A stretch of DNA of 64,000 nt from Planctomycetota bacterium (GTDB lineage: Bacteria > Planctomycetota > UBA1135 > GCA-002686595), in contig JAIOPM010000046.1 in the NCBI GenBank assembly GCA_021413885.1, positions 1 through 64,000 on the forward strand, read 5' to 3'. Below the pieces are notes generated by a model. The model was given only the letters and a program-made list of their open reading frames with translations, ran no database searches and was not told where the DNA came from. The stretch's first letter is position 1. Each line of letters begins with the position of its first letter. The position numbers were made by a program, and so were the translations under genes. Shown here in pieces: positions 51,511 through 59,803 of this stretch.

Positions 51511-52754
51511 CACTTCGCCTCGCTTTGTTCTTGTGTCTTCACGCGCGGGTCGAGGATCAAACGACCGTCGACGAGCACGCCGACGACGCGCGACGTCGCC
51601 TCGAAGGGCTTGCCGCTCCACAGCACGAGATCGGCGTCCTTGCCGACCTCGATCGATCCGACGCGCGACTCGATCCCGATCATGCGCGCGGGATTGATCG
51701 TCACGGCTTTCAGCGCCGCGTTGAACGGCAGACCGCCGCGCATCGCGTAACCGGGTTGCAGCGCGAGACGCGCGGACGGCGCGACCGCGTTGTGCGACGA
51801 GAACGCGAACAACACGCCGAGATCGTTGAGGATCTTCGCGGTGTCGAGCGCCATGAACGAGCCTTCGCCTCCGCGCCCTTGCAACGGATGCGGCGGCAGC
51901 ACGACCGCGGCGCCCGAGCGCACGAGCAGTCCCGGTTCCTTCCAGACTTCCGCCGCGGCGTCGAGGATCAACTTGGGCCGACCGAAGCCCTCGCGCTCCA
52001 TCTCTTCCTTCCAGAAGATCGCGGTGCGGATGTCTTGCGTCGACCAGGCTTGGATCGCGATCGGGCGTTCGCCCGCGAGCACCGAGAGGATCTCCTTCGA
52101 GCCCGGGAACGCGCGCGCCGCATCGTTCTTCGAGTACGCGGCTTCGAAGCAGCGATCGCGCAACGTCCATTCGACGCCCATGCGCGTCGTCGGGCGGCGC
52201 GCGAAGAAATCGTTCGGCCGACCGGACGCCGGGTGGTTGCGACTGCTCGGTTGCTGGCCCATCGACGCGCGCAACGCGACGTCGGGTTGGACCACGCGCT
52301 CGACGAGTTCATCGGCTCCCGCCGTCTTGAGCGCGACGCTGAGGCCGCCGATCACCGCGTCGTCGTACGTCGACGCCATGACGCAGGTCACGCCGCTCTT
52401 CGCTTGGCGCACCCAGTCCTCGTCGAAGCGATCGAGCGCGTCGAACGCGCGCAGGTTGGCGATCGTCTCGTTCGATTGCTCGACCGACATCGCGCCGCCG
52501 TCGACGCGCGCCGAGAGATCGATCAGGCCCGCGGTGATCGCGGCGACGGAGAGCGAATGATCACCGCTGCCCGCGCTCGAGCCCGGCACCACGGCGGCGA
52601 TCTTGCCGTCCTGCACGCGGATCAATCCGCCGTCGAGCGCGTCGCCGACCGACGTGTAGACCTTGTCCGCGAAGACCGTCCACGAACGCGAGTCGTCGTC
52701 CTTCTTCGCGTCGCCCGCGAGGACGAGCAGCGTCGCCAGATACCAAGCGCTCAT
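51510..52754 (-). CDS. Exported amidohydrolase-fold protein H, metal ligands lost
   Basis: 414 residues with a short hydrophobic N-terminus (MSAWYLATLLVLAGDA). Core: FADKVYTSVGDALDGGLIRV at the start and GIESRVGSIEVGKDADLVLW near the end. The HxH position reads TAGLIDLSARVDGG and the strand-8 segment reads FAFSSHNAVAPS, so the Asp is replaced. No long charged insert. The start is ATG at 52754, overlapping the stop of gene I (ATGA). Confidence 0.82.
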   Translation of the reverse strand: MSAWYLATLLVLAGDAKKDDDSRSWTVFADKVYTSVGDALDGGLIRVQDGKIAAVVPGSSAGSGDHSLSVAAITAGLIDLSARVDGGAMSVEQSNETIANLRAFDALDRFDEDWVRQAKSGVTCVMASTYDDAVIGGLSVALKTAGADELVERVVQPDVALRASMGQQPSSRNHPASGRPNDFFARRPTTRMGVEWTLRDRCFEAAYSKNDAARAFPGSKEILSVLAGERPIAIQAWSTQDIRTAIFWKEEMEREGFGRPKLILDAAAEVWKEPGLLVRSGAAVVLPPHPLQGRGGEGSFMALDTAKILNDLGVLFAFSSHNAVAPSARLALQPGYAMRGGLPFNAALKAVTINPARMIGIESRVGSIEVGKDADLVLWSGKPFEATSRVVGVLVDGRLILDPRVKTQEQSEAK

Positions 52755-53830
52755 CGCGCACCTCCGAGACGCTCGACGCCGTCGACGTAGACCGCCACCA
52801 CGCGCGAACCGAGGTCGAGCGGATCGCCGCTCCACAACACGAAGTCCGCGTCCATGCCTTTCGCCAACGCGCCGACGCGCTCGCCGACGCCCGCGATGCG
52901 CGCGGCGTCGGACGTCAACGCACGCATCGCGCTCGCGGGATCGACTCCGCCGCGCCGCGCGAGCGCCGCCGAGATGCGCAGCGCGTCGGGAGCGTCGAAC
53001 GGCACGTCGAGCGCGAACGCGAACGGCACGCCGGCCTTCGCGATCGCGACCACGGAATCGATCGTGCGGCTCTCGGCGCCGATCGGCAGCGCGGCGAAGA
53101 CGATCGCGAGGCCGGAGCTCTGGACGTCGGGGACGAGCTCGCCCGCGAGCGGCGCGAAGAGCAACGAGCCGCTCAGGTGATGCTTACGCGCGAAAGCGAG
53201 CGCACGTTCGATCTCCGAGCGTTGCGTCGCCGCGATCATCACCGGCATGCGGCCGGACGCGACCGTCGCGAACACGCCTTCGGGTTTCGCGAAGCGCGCT
53301 TCGAGCTCCGCCACCATACCCATCGGACTGGTCGGCGCGCGGTTGATGCGCTGCGCGCGGCCGTCGAGCGCGATCGTGAGCTGACCGTCGCGACGGAGTA
53401 GCGTTCCGCCCGCCGTCTTCGCCACCGCCGTCACGCCGGGCACCAGCGTTTCCGGCCGCGGCGCAATGACGATCGTCGTGATCCCGGCCCGCAACGCGCG
53501 GCGCAAGTCCGACGAGCTCGCGTCGAACGCGTCCGCGATGCGCGCATCGGCGAGCACCGAACGCGTGTCGTCGAGCGACTCCTGCAACACGCCGGCGTAG
53601 GAATGCGCGGCGACGAGACCGGCGCTCAACGCGCCGTCGTGCTCGAGGATCGCCGTGCCCGCGGGCACGTCGCGACCGCGCGCGATCGCGCGGACCTTGC
53701 CGTCTTCGACGAGCAACGTGGCGTCTTCGACGACTCCGTCCGGTCCGTAGACCTTCGAAGCATGGACGCCGAACGTCTGAGCCGATGCGCTCGGCGCGAG
53801 CGCGAACACGAGAGCGAGTGCGCGGATCAC
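52751..53830 (-). CDS. Exported amidohydrolase-fold protein I, partial metal ligands
   Basis: 359 residues, the shortest member. Signal peptide MIRALALVFALAPSASAQ. Core: VEDATLLVEDGKVRAIARGR and GVGERVGALAKGMDADFVLW. The HxH position reads LSAGLVAAHSYAGV, with a single His; no later His or Asp ligands are obvious. The barrel appears shortened. The GTG start at 53830 lies two bases after the stop of gene J and has GGAG about 8 bases upstream inside that gene. Confidence 0.82.
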   Translation of the reverse strand: MIRALALVFALAPSASAQTFGVHASKVYGPDGVVEDATLLVEDGKVRAIARGRDVPAGTAILEHDGALSAGLVAAHSYAGVLQESLDDTRSVLADARIADAFDASSSDLRRALRAGITTIVIAPRPETLVPGVTAVAKTAGGTLLRRDGQLTIALDGRAQRINRAPTSPMGMVAELEARFAKPEGVFATVASGRMPVMIAATQRSEIERALAFARKHHLSGSLLFAPLAGELVPDVQSSGLAIVFAALPIGAESRTIDSVVAIAKAGVPFAFALDVPFDAPDALRISAALARRGGVDPASAMRALTSDAARIAGVGERVGALAKGMDADFVLWSGDPLDLGSRVVAVYVDGVERLGGAR

Positions 53831-53832
53831 GT

Positions 53833-55245
53833 TCAGTTCTCCGGAGTGATGACCAAGTCGCCAGCCGACAGGACGTAGCGCACGCGCGTGGCGGCGAGCA
53901 GTGGCTCGCCGTCGAGCACCAAGAGGTCGGCGTCCTTGCCGACTTCGACCGAACCGATGCGATCCGCGACGTCGAACGCGCGCGCGGCGCCGAGCGTCAA
54001 TGCCTCGAACGCCTTCTCGCGCGGCAAGCCGTTGCCGATCGCGATCTGCGCGACGAGCGCGAGATCGCGGGATCCGAGCGGACGCTCCATCCCTGAACCG
54101 ATCAGGACCTTCACGCCGGCTTCCGACAGACGCCCGGCGAGCGACGGGTCCGCGTCGCGCATTTCCTCGGTGCGCATCTGGCCCATCGGTGTCGGCGAGA
54201 CGAGCACCGTGATGCCGTGGTCGGCGAGCTGCTTCGCGAACGGCAGCGACTCGCTCGCGCCCGCGAGGATCCAACGCGTGCGGTCGTAGCGTGCGGCGCC
54301 GTCGAGGAAGCTGCGCAGTTCGACCGCGCGATGGACTTCGACCACGACCGGCAATTCGCCGTTGGCCGCGCGCGCGAGCACTTCCTTGTCGTCGTCGAAG
54401 CGAGGCGGCTTGGGGCGTTTGTCTTCCTTGTACGCCTTCTCCTTGAACTCCTTGCCCGCCTTCTCCGCGTCGCCCTTCTCCTTTTCGCGGTCCTTCTTCG
54501 CCTTCTTGGCGCCGTCCTCGAGCTCCTTCTCCTTGTCCGCGACCGTCTTCTGCCAGGCCTCGAGCTCGTGCTTGTACTCGACCTTGTCCTGGAGGTAGCT
54601 CCAGCCGTCGCCGACCGCGCCGAGCGCGCGATCGACGTCCGCGAGCCGATCGAACGGATCGAGACCGCGCGAACTCCGCGTGATGCCGACGCCCAGCGCG
54701 ATGCACGCGTCGGCGAGCACGATCGCGCGCCGATCCGAAATCCGCGGATGGAGCCGCACCACCGCGCCGACGCCCCCGACCTTCGCGTTCGGAGCGAGGC
54801 CGACGCGCATCGACGTCACGCCGCCGCGCAGCACGTCGAGGCGAAAGCGCTCGTCGACGTACGGGTCCCATGCGTCGGTGGTCAACGAGGCGGCGCTGAC
54901 GCGCTCGTCGCGCAACGCATCCGCGTCGACGCCGAAAGACGACCACGCGTCGATGAAGCCGGCGCACACGACCTCGCCTTCGATCTCGCGCGCACCCTCG
55001 GGCGCGGTGAGGTTCGCGCCGATCGCGATGATCTTGCCGTCCTGGACGAGCACCGAGGTGTGCTCCTCGATCTTGCCGGGCCGCAGGATGACCTTGGCGG
55101 CTTTGATCAACGTGACGGAGCCCGCGGGGCTCGCGCTCGTCTTGCCACCGTCCGTCGAAGCTGAAACAGGGCCGCCGAACGCCGCGGCCAGAACGGTCCA
55201 GCACAGTGCCCGGTGGGTTGCCCAGTGGGTTGCTTGGGGATGCAC
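53833..55245 (-). CDS. Exported amidohydrolase-fold protein J, metal ligands lost
   Basis: About 470 residues, the first gene of the cluster. From GTG 55245 the N-terminus is a signal peptide (HRALCWTVLAAAFGGPVSAS); GGAAGGAG lies 10 bases upstream. In-frame ATGs at 55305 and 55332 would add 20 or 29 residues that do not look like a signal. Core: LIKAAKVILRPGKIEEHTSV and VADRIGSVEVGKDADLLVLD. The HxH position reads CAGFIDAWSSFGVD. A Lys/Glu/Asp-rich coiled segment covers about 218-288. As the promoter-proximal gene it may mark the operon start; TATCAT at 55370-55375 is a possible -10 box. Confidence 0.8.
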   Translation of the reverse strand: MHPQATHWATHRALCWTVLAAAFGGPVSASTDGGKTSASPAGSVTLIKAAKVILRPGKIEEHTSVLVQDGKIIAIGANLTAPEGAREIEGEVVCAGFIDAWSSFGVDADALRDERVSAASLTTDAWDPYVDERFRLDVLRGGVTSMRVGLAPNAKVGGVGAVVRLHPRISDRRAIVLADACIALGVGITRSSRGLDPFDRLADVDRALGAVGDGWSYLQDKVEYKHELEAWQKTVADKEKELEDGAKKAKKDREKEKGDAEKAGKEFKEKAYKEDKRPKPPRFDDDKEVLARAANGELPVVVEVHRAVELRSFLDGAARYDRTRWILAGASESLPFAKQLADHGITVLVSPTPMGQMRTEEMRDADPSLAGRLSEAGVKVLIGSGMERPLGSRDLALVAQIAIGNGLPREKAFEALTLGAARAFDVADRIGSVEVGKDADLLVLDGEPLLAATRVRYVLSAGDLVITPEN

Positions 55246-55509
55246 GATCGCGAAACTCCTTCCGAGGCCGGAAGCCCTCCCGTCGGATGGAGGCGGCGAG
55301 TGCATCCCAGCAGATGGGTCACGCGCATTCACGCCGTACCGCGGAAGCCCGGCCGCGGGCGGCGCAGATGATAGGGATAAGACCCACGAATCGGCCAGGG
55401 AGACGCACGCTAAGTCCTTGTAGGTACGAGCACACCGCGCGCTTGCCCCGTTCCGGCCCGGTCAACGGAGCACGCGTCGCGAATCAGGGTCGTCGGCCGG
55501 TTTTCCGAG

Positions 55510-56052
55510 ATGCCGCGTTCGGTGCCCCTCATCGACGGGCTGGCGGCCTCCATGCCGTCTCCGGAACGTCGAAGTCCGTCGCGGTTCTTGCTGGAACCGG
55601 ACTACTGGCGGGATCGACTGGCGGGGCTGGGCTCGGTCAGCCGAGGCCTGCTTCTCTTCCCTCGCCCCGACCTCTCGAGCCCGATCGTCGAGGTGGTCGA
55701 GTGGAGCCTTCGGGCCCACGACGGGACGCGCCTCTGGGGCTTGAAGGGGCAGTCGGCCTTCCACCCCGAGCCTCGCGGTGTCTGGTTGCGTGAGTTCGAC
55801 AGCGCCGAGCCGCCGTCCGTCGTCCTGGCGCCGATCTATGACGGTTGCATCGATTTTGCGATGCAGGTGCCGGCCGGACGACGCCTAGAGGATCGGGTGC
55901 TCGACGTTCTGCGCGCCTGGCAAGTCGCGGCGACGACCTGCGGAATTGAAGCGGCCAACGTGCGCTTCGTGGCTCCGGTCCAGGGCGAGGAGTCCGATGC
56001 CTTCCTGATCGCCTCCCAACTGCTGAAGCAGGGCTTTTACTCCCTGCCCTGA
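55510..56052 (+). CDS. Hypothetical protein, no family recognised
   Basis: 180 residues, no signal peptide or membrane helix. It contains EVVEWSLRAHDGTRLWGLKG, SVVLAPIYDGCIDFAMQVPA and LRAWQVAATTCGIEAANVRF. The mix of strands and helices suggests a single alpha/beta domain, but I recognise no motif. An internal ATG (MPSPERRSPSRFL) at 55552 is an alternative start. It is the only plus-strand gene between the amidohydrolase cluster and the RpiB-DeoC gene, with which it converges. Confidence 0.6.
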   Translation: MPRSVPLIDGLAASMPSPERRSPSRFLLEPDYWRDRLAGLGSVSRGLLLFPRPDLSSPIVEVVEWSLRAHDGTRLWGLKGQSAFHPEPRGVWLREFDSAEPPSVVLAPIYDGCIDFAMQVPAGRRLEDRVLDVLRAWQVAATTCGIEAANVRFVAPVQGEESDAFLIASQLLKQGFYSLP

Positions 56053-56065
56053 CGCCAGCTGAGGC

Positions 56066-57730
56066 TCAGTAGCCTTCGACGCGCCCGACCGATCCGCGCA
56101 CGATCGTGACCGACGCGGAGGCCCCGATGCGCGTGGCGCCCGCGTCGATCAGCGCCTTGGCTCCCGCCTGATCGCGAATGCCGCCCGCGGCCTTCACCCC
56201 GACCCGCGGACCGACCGTGCGACGCATCAGCTCGACGTTGGCGACAGTGGCGCCGCCGCGCGAGAACCCGGTCGACGTCTTCACGAAGTCGGCGCCGGCG
56301 CGGACCGCGATCTCGCACGCTCGAACTTTCTCGGCCTCGGTCAGCAGCGCGGTCTCGAGGATCACCTTCGAGCGAGCGCCCATCCGGCGGCACGTCTCGA
56401 CGACCAGTGCGACGTCACGCTCGACGAAGTCGTCGAAGCCCGACTTCAACGCGCCCACGTTCTGCACCATGTCGATCTCGCAGGCGCCGTCCTCGATCGC
56501 ACGCCGCGCCTCGAAAGCCTTGACCTCGCTCGCCGTCGCGCCGAGCGGGAACCCGACGACCGAGCACACCAACACGCCCGAACCCGCGAGGATTTCCGCG
56601 CAACGCTTCACCCACGCGCCGTTGACGCAGACGCTCGCAACCCGCAATTGGAGGGCTTCGGCGCACAGCTTGTCGATCTCGGCGACCGTCGCATCGGCCT
56701 TGAGCAGCGTGTGATCGAGGTAGCTCGCGAGCCCGTCGAGCTTGGGCGATGCACACGGCGAGCAGCCGATACGACACGCCCCTGCATCGAGCACCGCGCG
56801 CACCCGATCGATCGCGAGCTCGACCTGAACGGTCGTCGAACCCCACGGCGAAACCGGCTCGATGCCGTGGTCGAGGAGTTGGCGCGCGACCTCGGTCAGG
56901 ATCGCTTCGAGCGCCTCGTGTGCGACCGCGCCGACACCGGCGTCAGTCGCCTGGAGATCCGGACGTCGGGCGTAGCGACGCTCGAGCGCCTCGATCTTCG
57001 CGACGCGGCGCGCATGGCGCTCGTCGCCCTCGGCCGTGCCGAGGAACGCGCGAACGATGTCATGAGCAACGCTGCGCGTCACGAACTTGGCACCGAGGGC
57101 GAGCACGTTGGCGTGATTGTGCTCGCGGGCACTCCGCGCGAGCGCGACGTCGTTGCAAGGCGCCGCGCGAACGCCCGGCACCTTGTTGGCCGCGATCGCG
57201 GAGCCGATTCCAGCTGCGTCAACGCAAATACCGAAGTCGCATTGACCGGACGCCACCGCCTCGGCGACCGCGCGGGCGAAGTCCGGGTAGTCGACGGGGT
57301 TCTCGTCGCGAGCTCCGAGGTCGAGCGCCGTGTGCCCGAGTTCGCGCACCGACGCCAGGAGCTCGCGCTTGAGCGCGAACCCTCCGTGATCCGCCCCGAG
57401 CGCGACGCGCAGGTGTCGGCCACGCGGCTGCGCGATCCGGCCGCCGTGATCGACGAGGCGGATCTCGCGGCGTTCGGCGGCTTCGCGAGCGCCTGGAGTC
57501 ACGATGGCGCCGCGGGGCACGCGAAACGTCCCGCCGCGCGGGACGATTTCTAGCGCGCTCTCGGTGACGAGCTCGCGACCGTTCCCCGTCGCTTCGCCGC
57601 CCTTTGACTCGTAAGCGGGGCGCAGCGGCGCACCCGTCGGCTGAACGACGACATGCACGCCGTCAGTCGGCGGCTCGGTCGACACCCGTTGCAAGGCCCT
57701 TCGGGCCATTTCGCGCGCGTCCGGCGACAT
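56066..57730 (-). CDS. RpiB-like domain fused to deoxyribose-phosphate aldolase (DeoC)
   Basis: 554 residues. A short helix and Pro-rich linker (1-45) lead to a small domain with [20 protein letters not shown] (about 68-88). An RpiB-like domain follows (about 107-245): [13 protein letters not shown] keeps Asp-His, [14 protein letters not shown] keeps the later His, but the catalytic Cys motif CGTGIG reads DAAGIG. The C-terminal 220 residues are Deo[35 protein letters not shown] with the Schiff-base Lys, and [11 protein letters not shown] with the second Lys. DeoC splits 2-deoxyribose-5-phosphate into glyceraldehyde-3-phosphate and acetaldehyde. TACACT lies 7 bases before the ATG, suggesting a leaderless mRNA. 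Confidence 0.88.
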   Translation of the reverse strand: MSPDAREMARRALQRVSTEPPTDGVHVVVQPTGAPLRPAYESKGGEATGNGRELVTESALEIVPRGGTFRVPRGAIVTPGAREAAERREIRLVDHGGRIAQPRGRHLRVALGADHGGFALKRELLASVRELGHTALDLGARDENPVDYPDFARAVAEAVASGQCDFGICVDAAGIGSAIAANKVPGVRAAPCNDVALARSAREHNHANVLALGAKFVTRSVAHDIVRAFLGTAEGDERHARRVAKIEALERRYARRPDLQATDAGVGAVAHEALEAILTEVARQLLDHGIEPVSPWGSTTVQVELAIDRVRAVLDAGACRIGCSPCASPKLDGLASYLDHTLLKADATVAEIDKLCAEALQLRVASVCVNGAWVKRCAEILAGSGVLVCSVVGFPLGATASEVKAFEARRAIEDGACEIDMVQNVGALKSGFDDFVERDVALVVETCRRMGARSKVILETALLTEAEKVRACEIAVRAGADFVKTSTGFSRGGATVANVELMRRTVGPRVGVKAAGGIRDQAGAKALIDAGATRIGASASVTIVRGSVGRVEGY

Positions 57731-57737
57731 GGGCGGG

Positions 57738-57743
57738 AGTGTA
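57738..57743 (-). promoter_or_regulatory. Candidate -10 box (TACACT) of the RpiB-DeoC gene, leaderless spacing
   Basis: TACACT on the minus strand, 7 bases (CCCGCCC) before the ATG at 57730. No ribosome binding site fits. Confidence 0.45.
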
Positions 57744-57792
57744 GCAGTCGACGACGTCGAGCCGGCGCTTCCCGGTCCGCGACCCGGTCGGC

Positions 57793-57798
57793 CATAAT
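57793..57798 (+). promoter_or_regulatory. Candidate -10 box (CATAAT) of the GT2 gene, leaderless spacing
   Basis: CATAAT, 6 bases before the GTG at 57805. It diverges from the RpiB-DeoC promoter 50 bases away. Confidence 0.45.
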
Positions 57799-57804
57799 CC
57801 AGGT

Positions 57805-58575
57805 GTGGATCAGAACGACCGCGTGATCGTGGTGATGCCGGCCTACAACGCGGCCAACACCCTGGAGCGCATCTACAACGACATCCCGAAGGACATCGTC
57901 GACGAGATCATCGTCGTCGACGACTGCTCGAAGGACAACACGGCCGAGATCGCGAAGCGCCTGCCGGTCACGTTCATCCGCCACGAGAAGAACACGGGCT
58001 ACGGCGGCAACCAGAAGACGTGCTACGCCGAGGCGCTGAAGCGCGGCGCCGGTTGCGTGATCATGTTGCACGCCGACTACCAATACGACGGCCGCATGAT
58101 CGGCCCGGCGGTGCACGTCCTGAAGCTCGGGATCTGCGACGTCGTCCTCGGCAACCGCATTCGCACGCGGCGCGAAGCCCTCGAAGGCGGCATGCCGCCG
58201 GTGAAGTACTTGTCGAACCGCGGGTTGACGCTGCTCGAGAACCTGTTGTCGGGTCAGAACCTCGGCGAGTGGCACTCGGGCTTTCGCGCGTACAGCCGCC
58301 GCGTGCTCGAGACCGTCCCGTTCAAGGAGAACAGCGACAACTTCGTCTTCGACTCGCAGTTCCTGGTTCAGGCGGTGCACTTCGGCTTCAAGATCGGCGA
58401 CGTGCCGGTGCCGGTGCGTTACTTCGATGAAGCATCGAGCATCTCGATCCGCGCCTCGACGCGGTACGCGTTCCACACGCTCGCCACGTTCGCGCAGTGG
58501 TACGCCCACCGCATGGGCGTCCTGAACACGCCGCGCTTCCGCCGCGGAGCGCCGACGCCGCAACACGCGTCCTGA
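57805..58575 (+). CDS. GT2-family glycosyltransferase (DPM1/polyprenyl-phosphate transferase-like)
   Basis: 256 residues. A GT-A fold domain: [47 protein letters not shown] and the metal-binding acidic pair in [12 protein letters not shown]. There is no C-terminal membrane helix pair, unlike bacterial GtrB. The pattern [14 protein letters not shown] is typical of the dolichyl-phosphate mannose synthase-like group, which put a hexose on a polyprenyl phosphate. The start is GTG at 57805 without a ribosome binding site. No cell-wall or capsule genes are adjacent. Confidence 0.87.
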   Translation: MDQNDRVIVVMPAYNAANTLERIYNDIPKDIVDEIIVVDDCSKDNTAEIAKRLPVTFIRHEKNTGYGGNQKTCYAEALKRGAGCVIMLHADYQYDGRMIGPAVHVLKLGICDVVLGNRIRTRREALEGGMPPVKYLSNRGLTLLENLLSGQNLGEWHSGFRAYSRRVLETVPFKENSDNFVFDSQFLVQAVHFGFKIGDVPVPVRYFDEASSISIRASTRYAFHTLATFAQWYAHRMGVLNTPRFRRGAPTPQHAS

Positions 58576-58785
58576 GCGCGCTCGAGCCTCCGCTCGAGGT
58601 CGTAGGAAGCTTCGCGCGCGCCGAACGTCGCTCGCGACGGATCGTGATTCCCGCACGATTCCGCGAACGAGGCCGCAACGGAACTCACGGTCGAGCGTCT
58701 TGTTCGGACGAGGGCTGTGCTCCGTTTCGATGTTTCGAAGCCCCATGCGACACTCTTCGCCGAGTCGGGGGTCGTTTCGCTCGCC

Positions 58786-59799
58786 ATGAACCTGAACCCG
58801 CTTGCCTGGATCTCGATTGCGTTGCTCGCGCTCGCGCCGAGCGCGTTCGGCGCCGCCCAGAAGGGCAAGAAGTCCGGCGGTCGCGAGCTCGCGACGCTGT
58901 ACGGCGAAGACGTTTCGGATCGCAGTGACCGCGGCCGCTTCAGCGACAAGGAAATCGTCGAGCGACGGCGCAAGCGCGTGGAACGCCTCGACGAGATCCT
59001 GCGCGCCGCCGACTTCACCGCGGGCGAGGACTTCTACTACGCCGGTCGCTTGCTCGCGCGCGAGGGCGAGGAAGTGAACCGCATCCTGCTCGGCCACGTG
59101 CTGCTCTCGATCGCGGCGTTGCAGCGCGCGTCGTACGCGCTCGAGGCCGGCGCGGAGTCACTCGATCGCTGGTTGCTCGCGACCGGACGCTCGCAACAAC
59201 TGTGCTCGGTCCTCGACGGCGAAGACGCTCGCTCTCCGCCGACCAAACCGTTCGACAACCATGTGCACCAATCGATTCGCGCGGAGTTCGCGCTCGAGCC
59301 CCTGCACTTCGACGACCAACGCGCCGAGCCGCGCGGGAAGAAGCCGAAGGGCTTCAACTCGAAGGAAGTCCAACGCCTCGACACTTCGCTGAACGGCGAC
59401 CCGAAGAGCATCCGCCCCGTCGATCCCGACGCCGCGCTCGTGCGCGTGCGCGCGATCGTCGGCGAGGGCGGCTTGGTCGACGCGCGCGACTACTTCGCGG
59501 CCGCGCGGGTCCTGATGCGCGGCGCGCAGGTCCAAGATCTCGCGCTGGCGCACGCTCTCGCGTTGCTCGCCGCGGCCGAAGGAGCGACTGACGCGCGCGA
59601 ACTCGCGGCGACGACGCTGGACGCGCTGTTGCGCGCGTGCGGCACGCCGGAAGCCTTCGGTTCCGTCGTCACGGCGGCGTCGGAAGCCCACGCGTTCGAT
59701 GCTTGGGGTCCGGCGCTCGACACGTTGTTGCGCAAGTCGTTCGGCTTGCCGCAGCCGAATCGGGAGGCGGGAGGCGTCGACCGCAAGGACGAGGAGTGA
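58786..59799 (+). CDS. Exported protein with two DUF6624-like repeats
   Basis: 337 residues with a signal peptide (about 1-23, AWISIALLALAPSAFGAAQ). Two halves resemble each other: AGEDFYYAGRLLAREGEEVN, ILLGHVLLSIAAL and SLDRWLLATGRSQQ in the first; DARDYFAAARVLMRGAQVQD, LAHALALLAAAEG and TLDALLRACGTPEAFG in the second. This pattern (D-Y-x-x-A ... AH-x-LA ... LD-x-x-L) resembles DUF6624-like proteins as I remember them; function unknown. Downstream it nearly abuts the convergent gene (4-base gap). Confidence 0.7.
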   Translation: MNLNPLAWISIALLALAPSAFGAAQKGKKSGGRELATLYGEDVSDRSDRGRFSDKEIVERRRKRVERLDEILRAADFTAGEDFYYAGRLLAREGEEVNRILLGHVLLSIAALQRASYALEAGAESLDRWLLATGRSQQLCSVLDGEDARSPPTKPFDNHVHQSIRAEFALEPLHFDDQRAEPRGKKPKGFNSKEVQRLDTSLNGDPKSIRPVDPDAALVRVRAIVGEGGLVDARDYFAAARVLMRGAQVQDLALAHALALLAAAEGATDARELAATTLDALLRACGTPEAFGSVVTAASEAHAFDAWGPALDTLLRKSFGLPQPNREAGGVDRKDEE

Positions 59800-59803
59800 G
59801 CGT

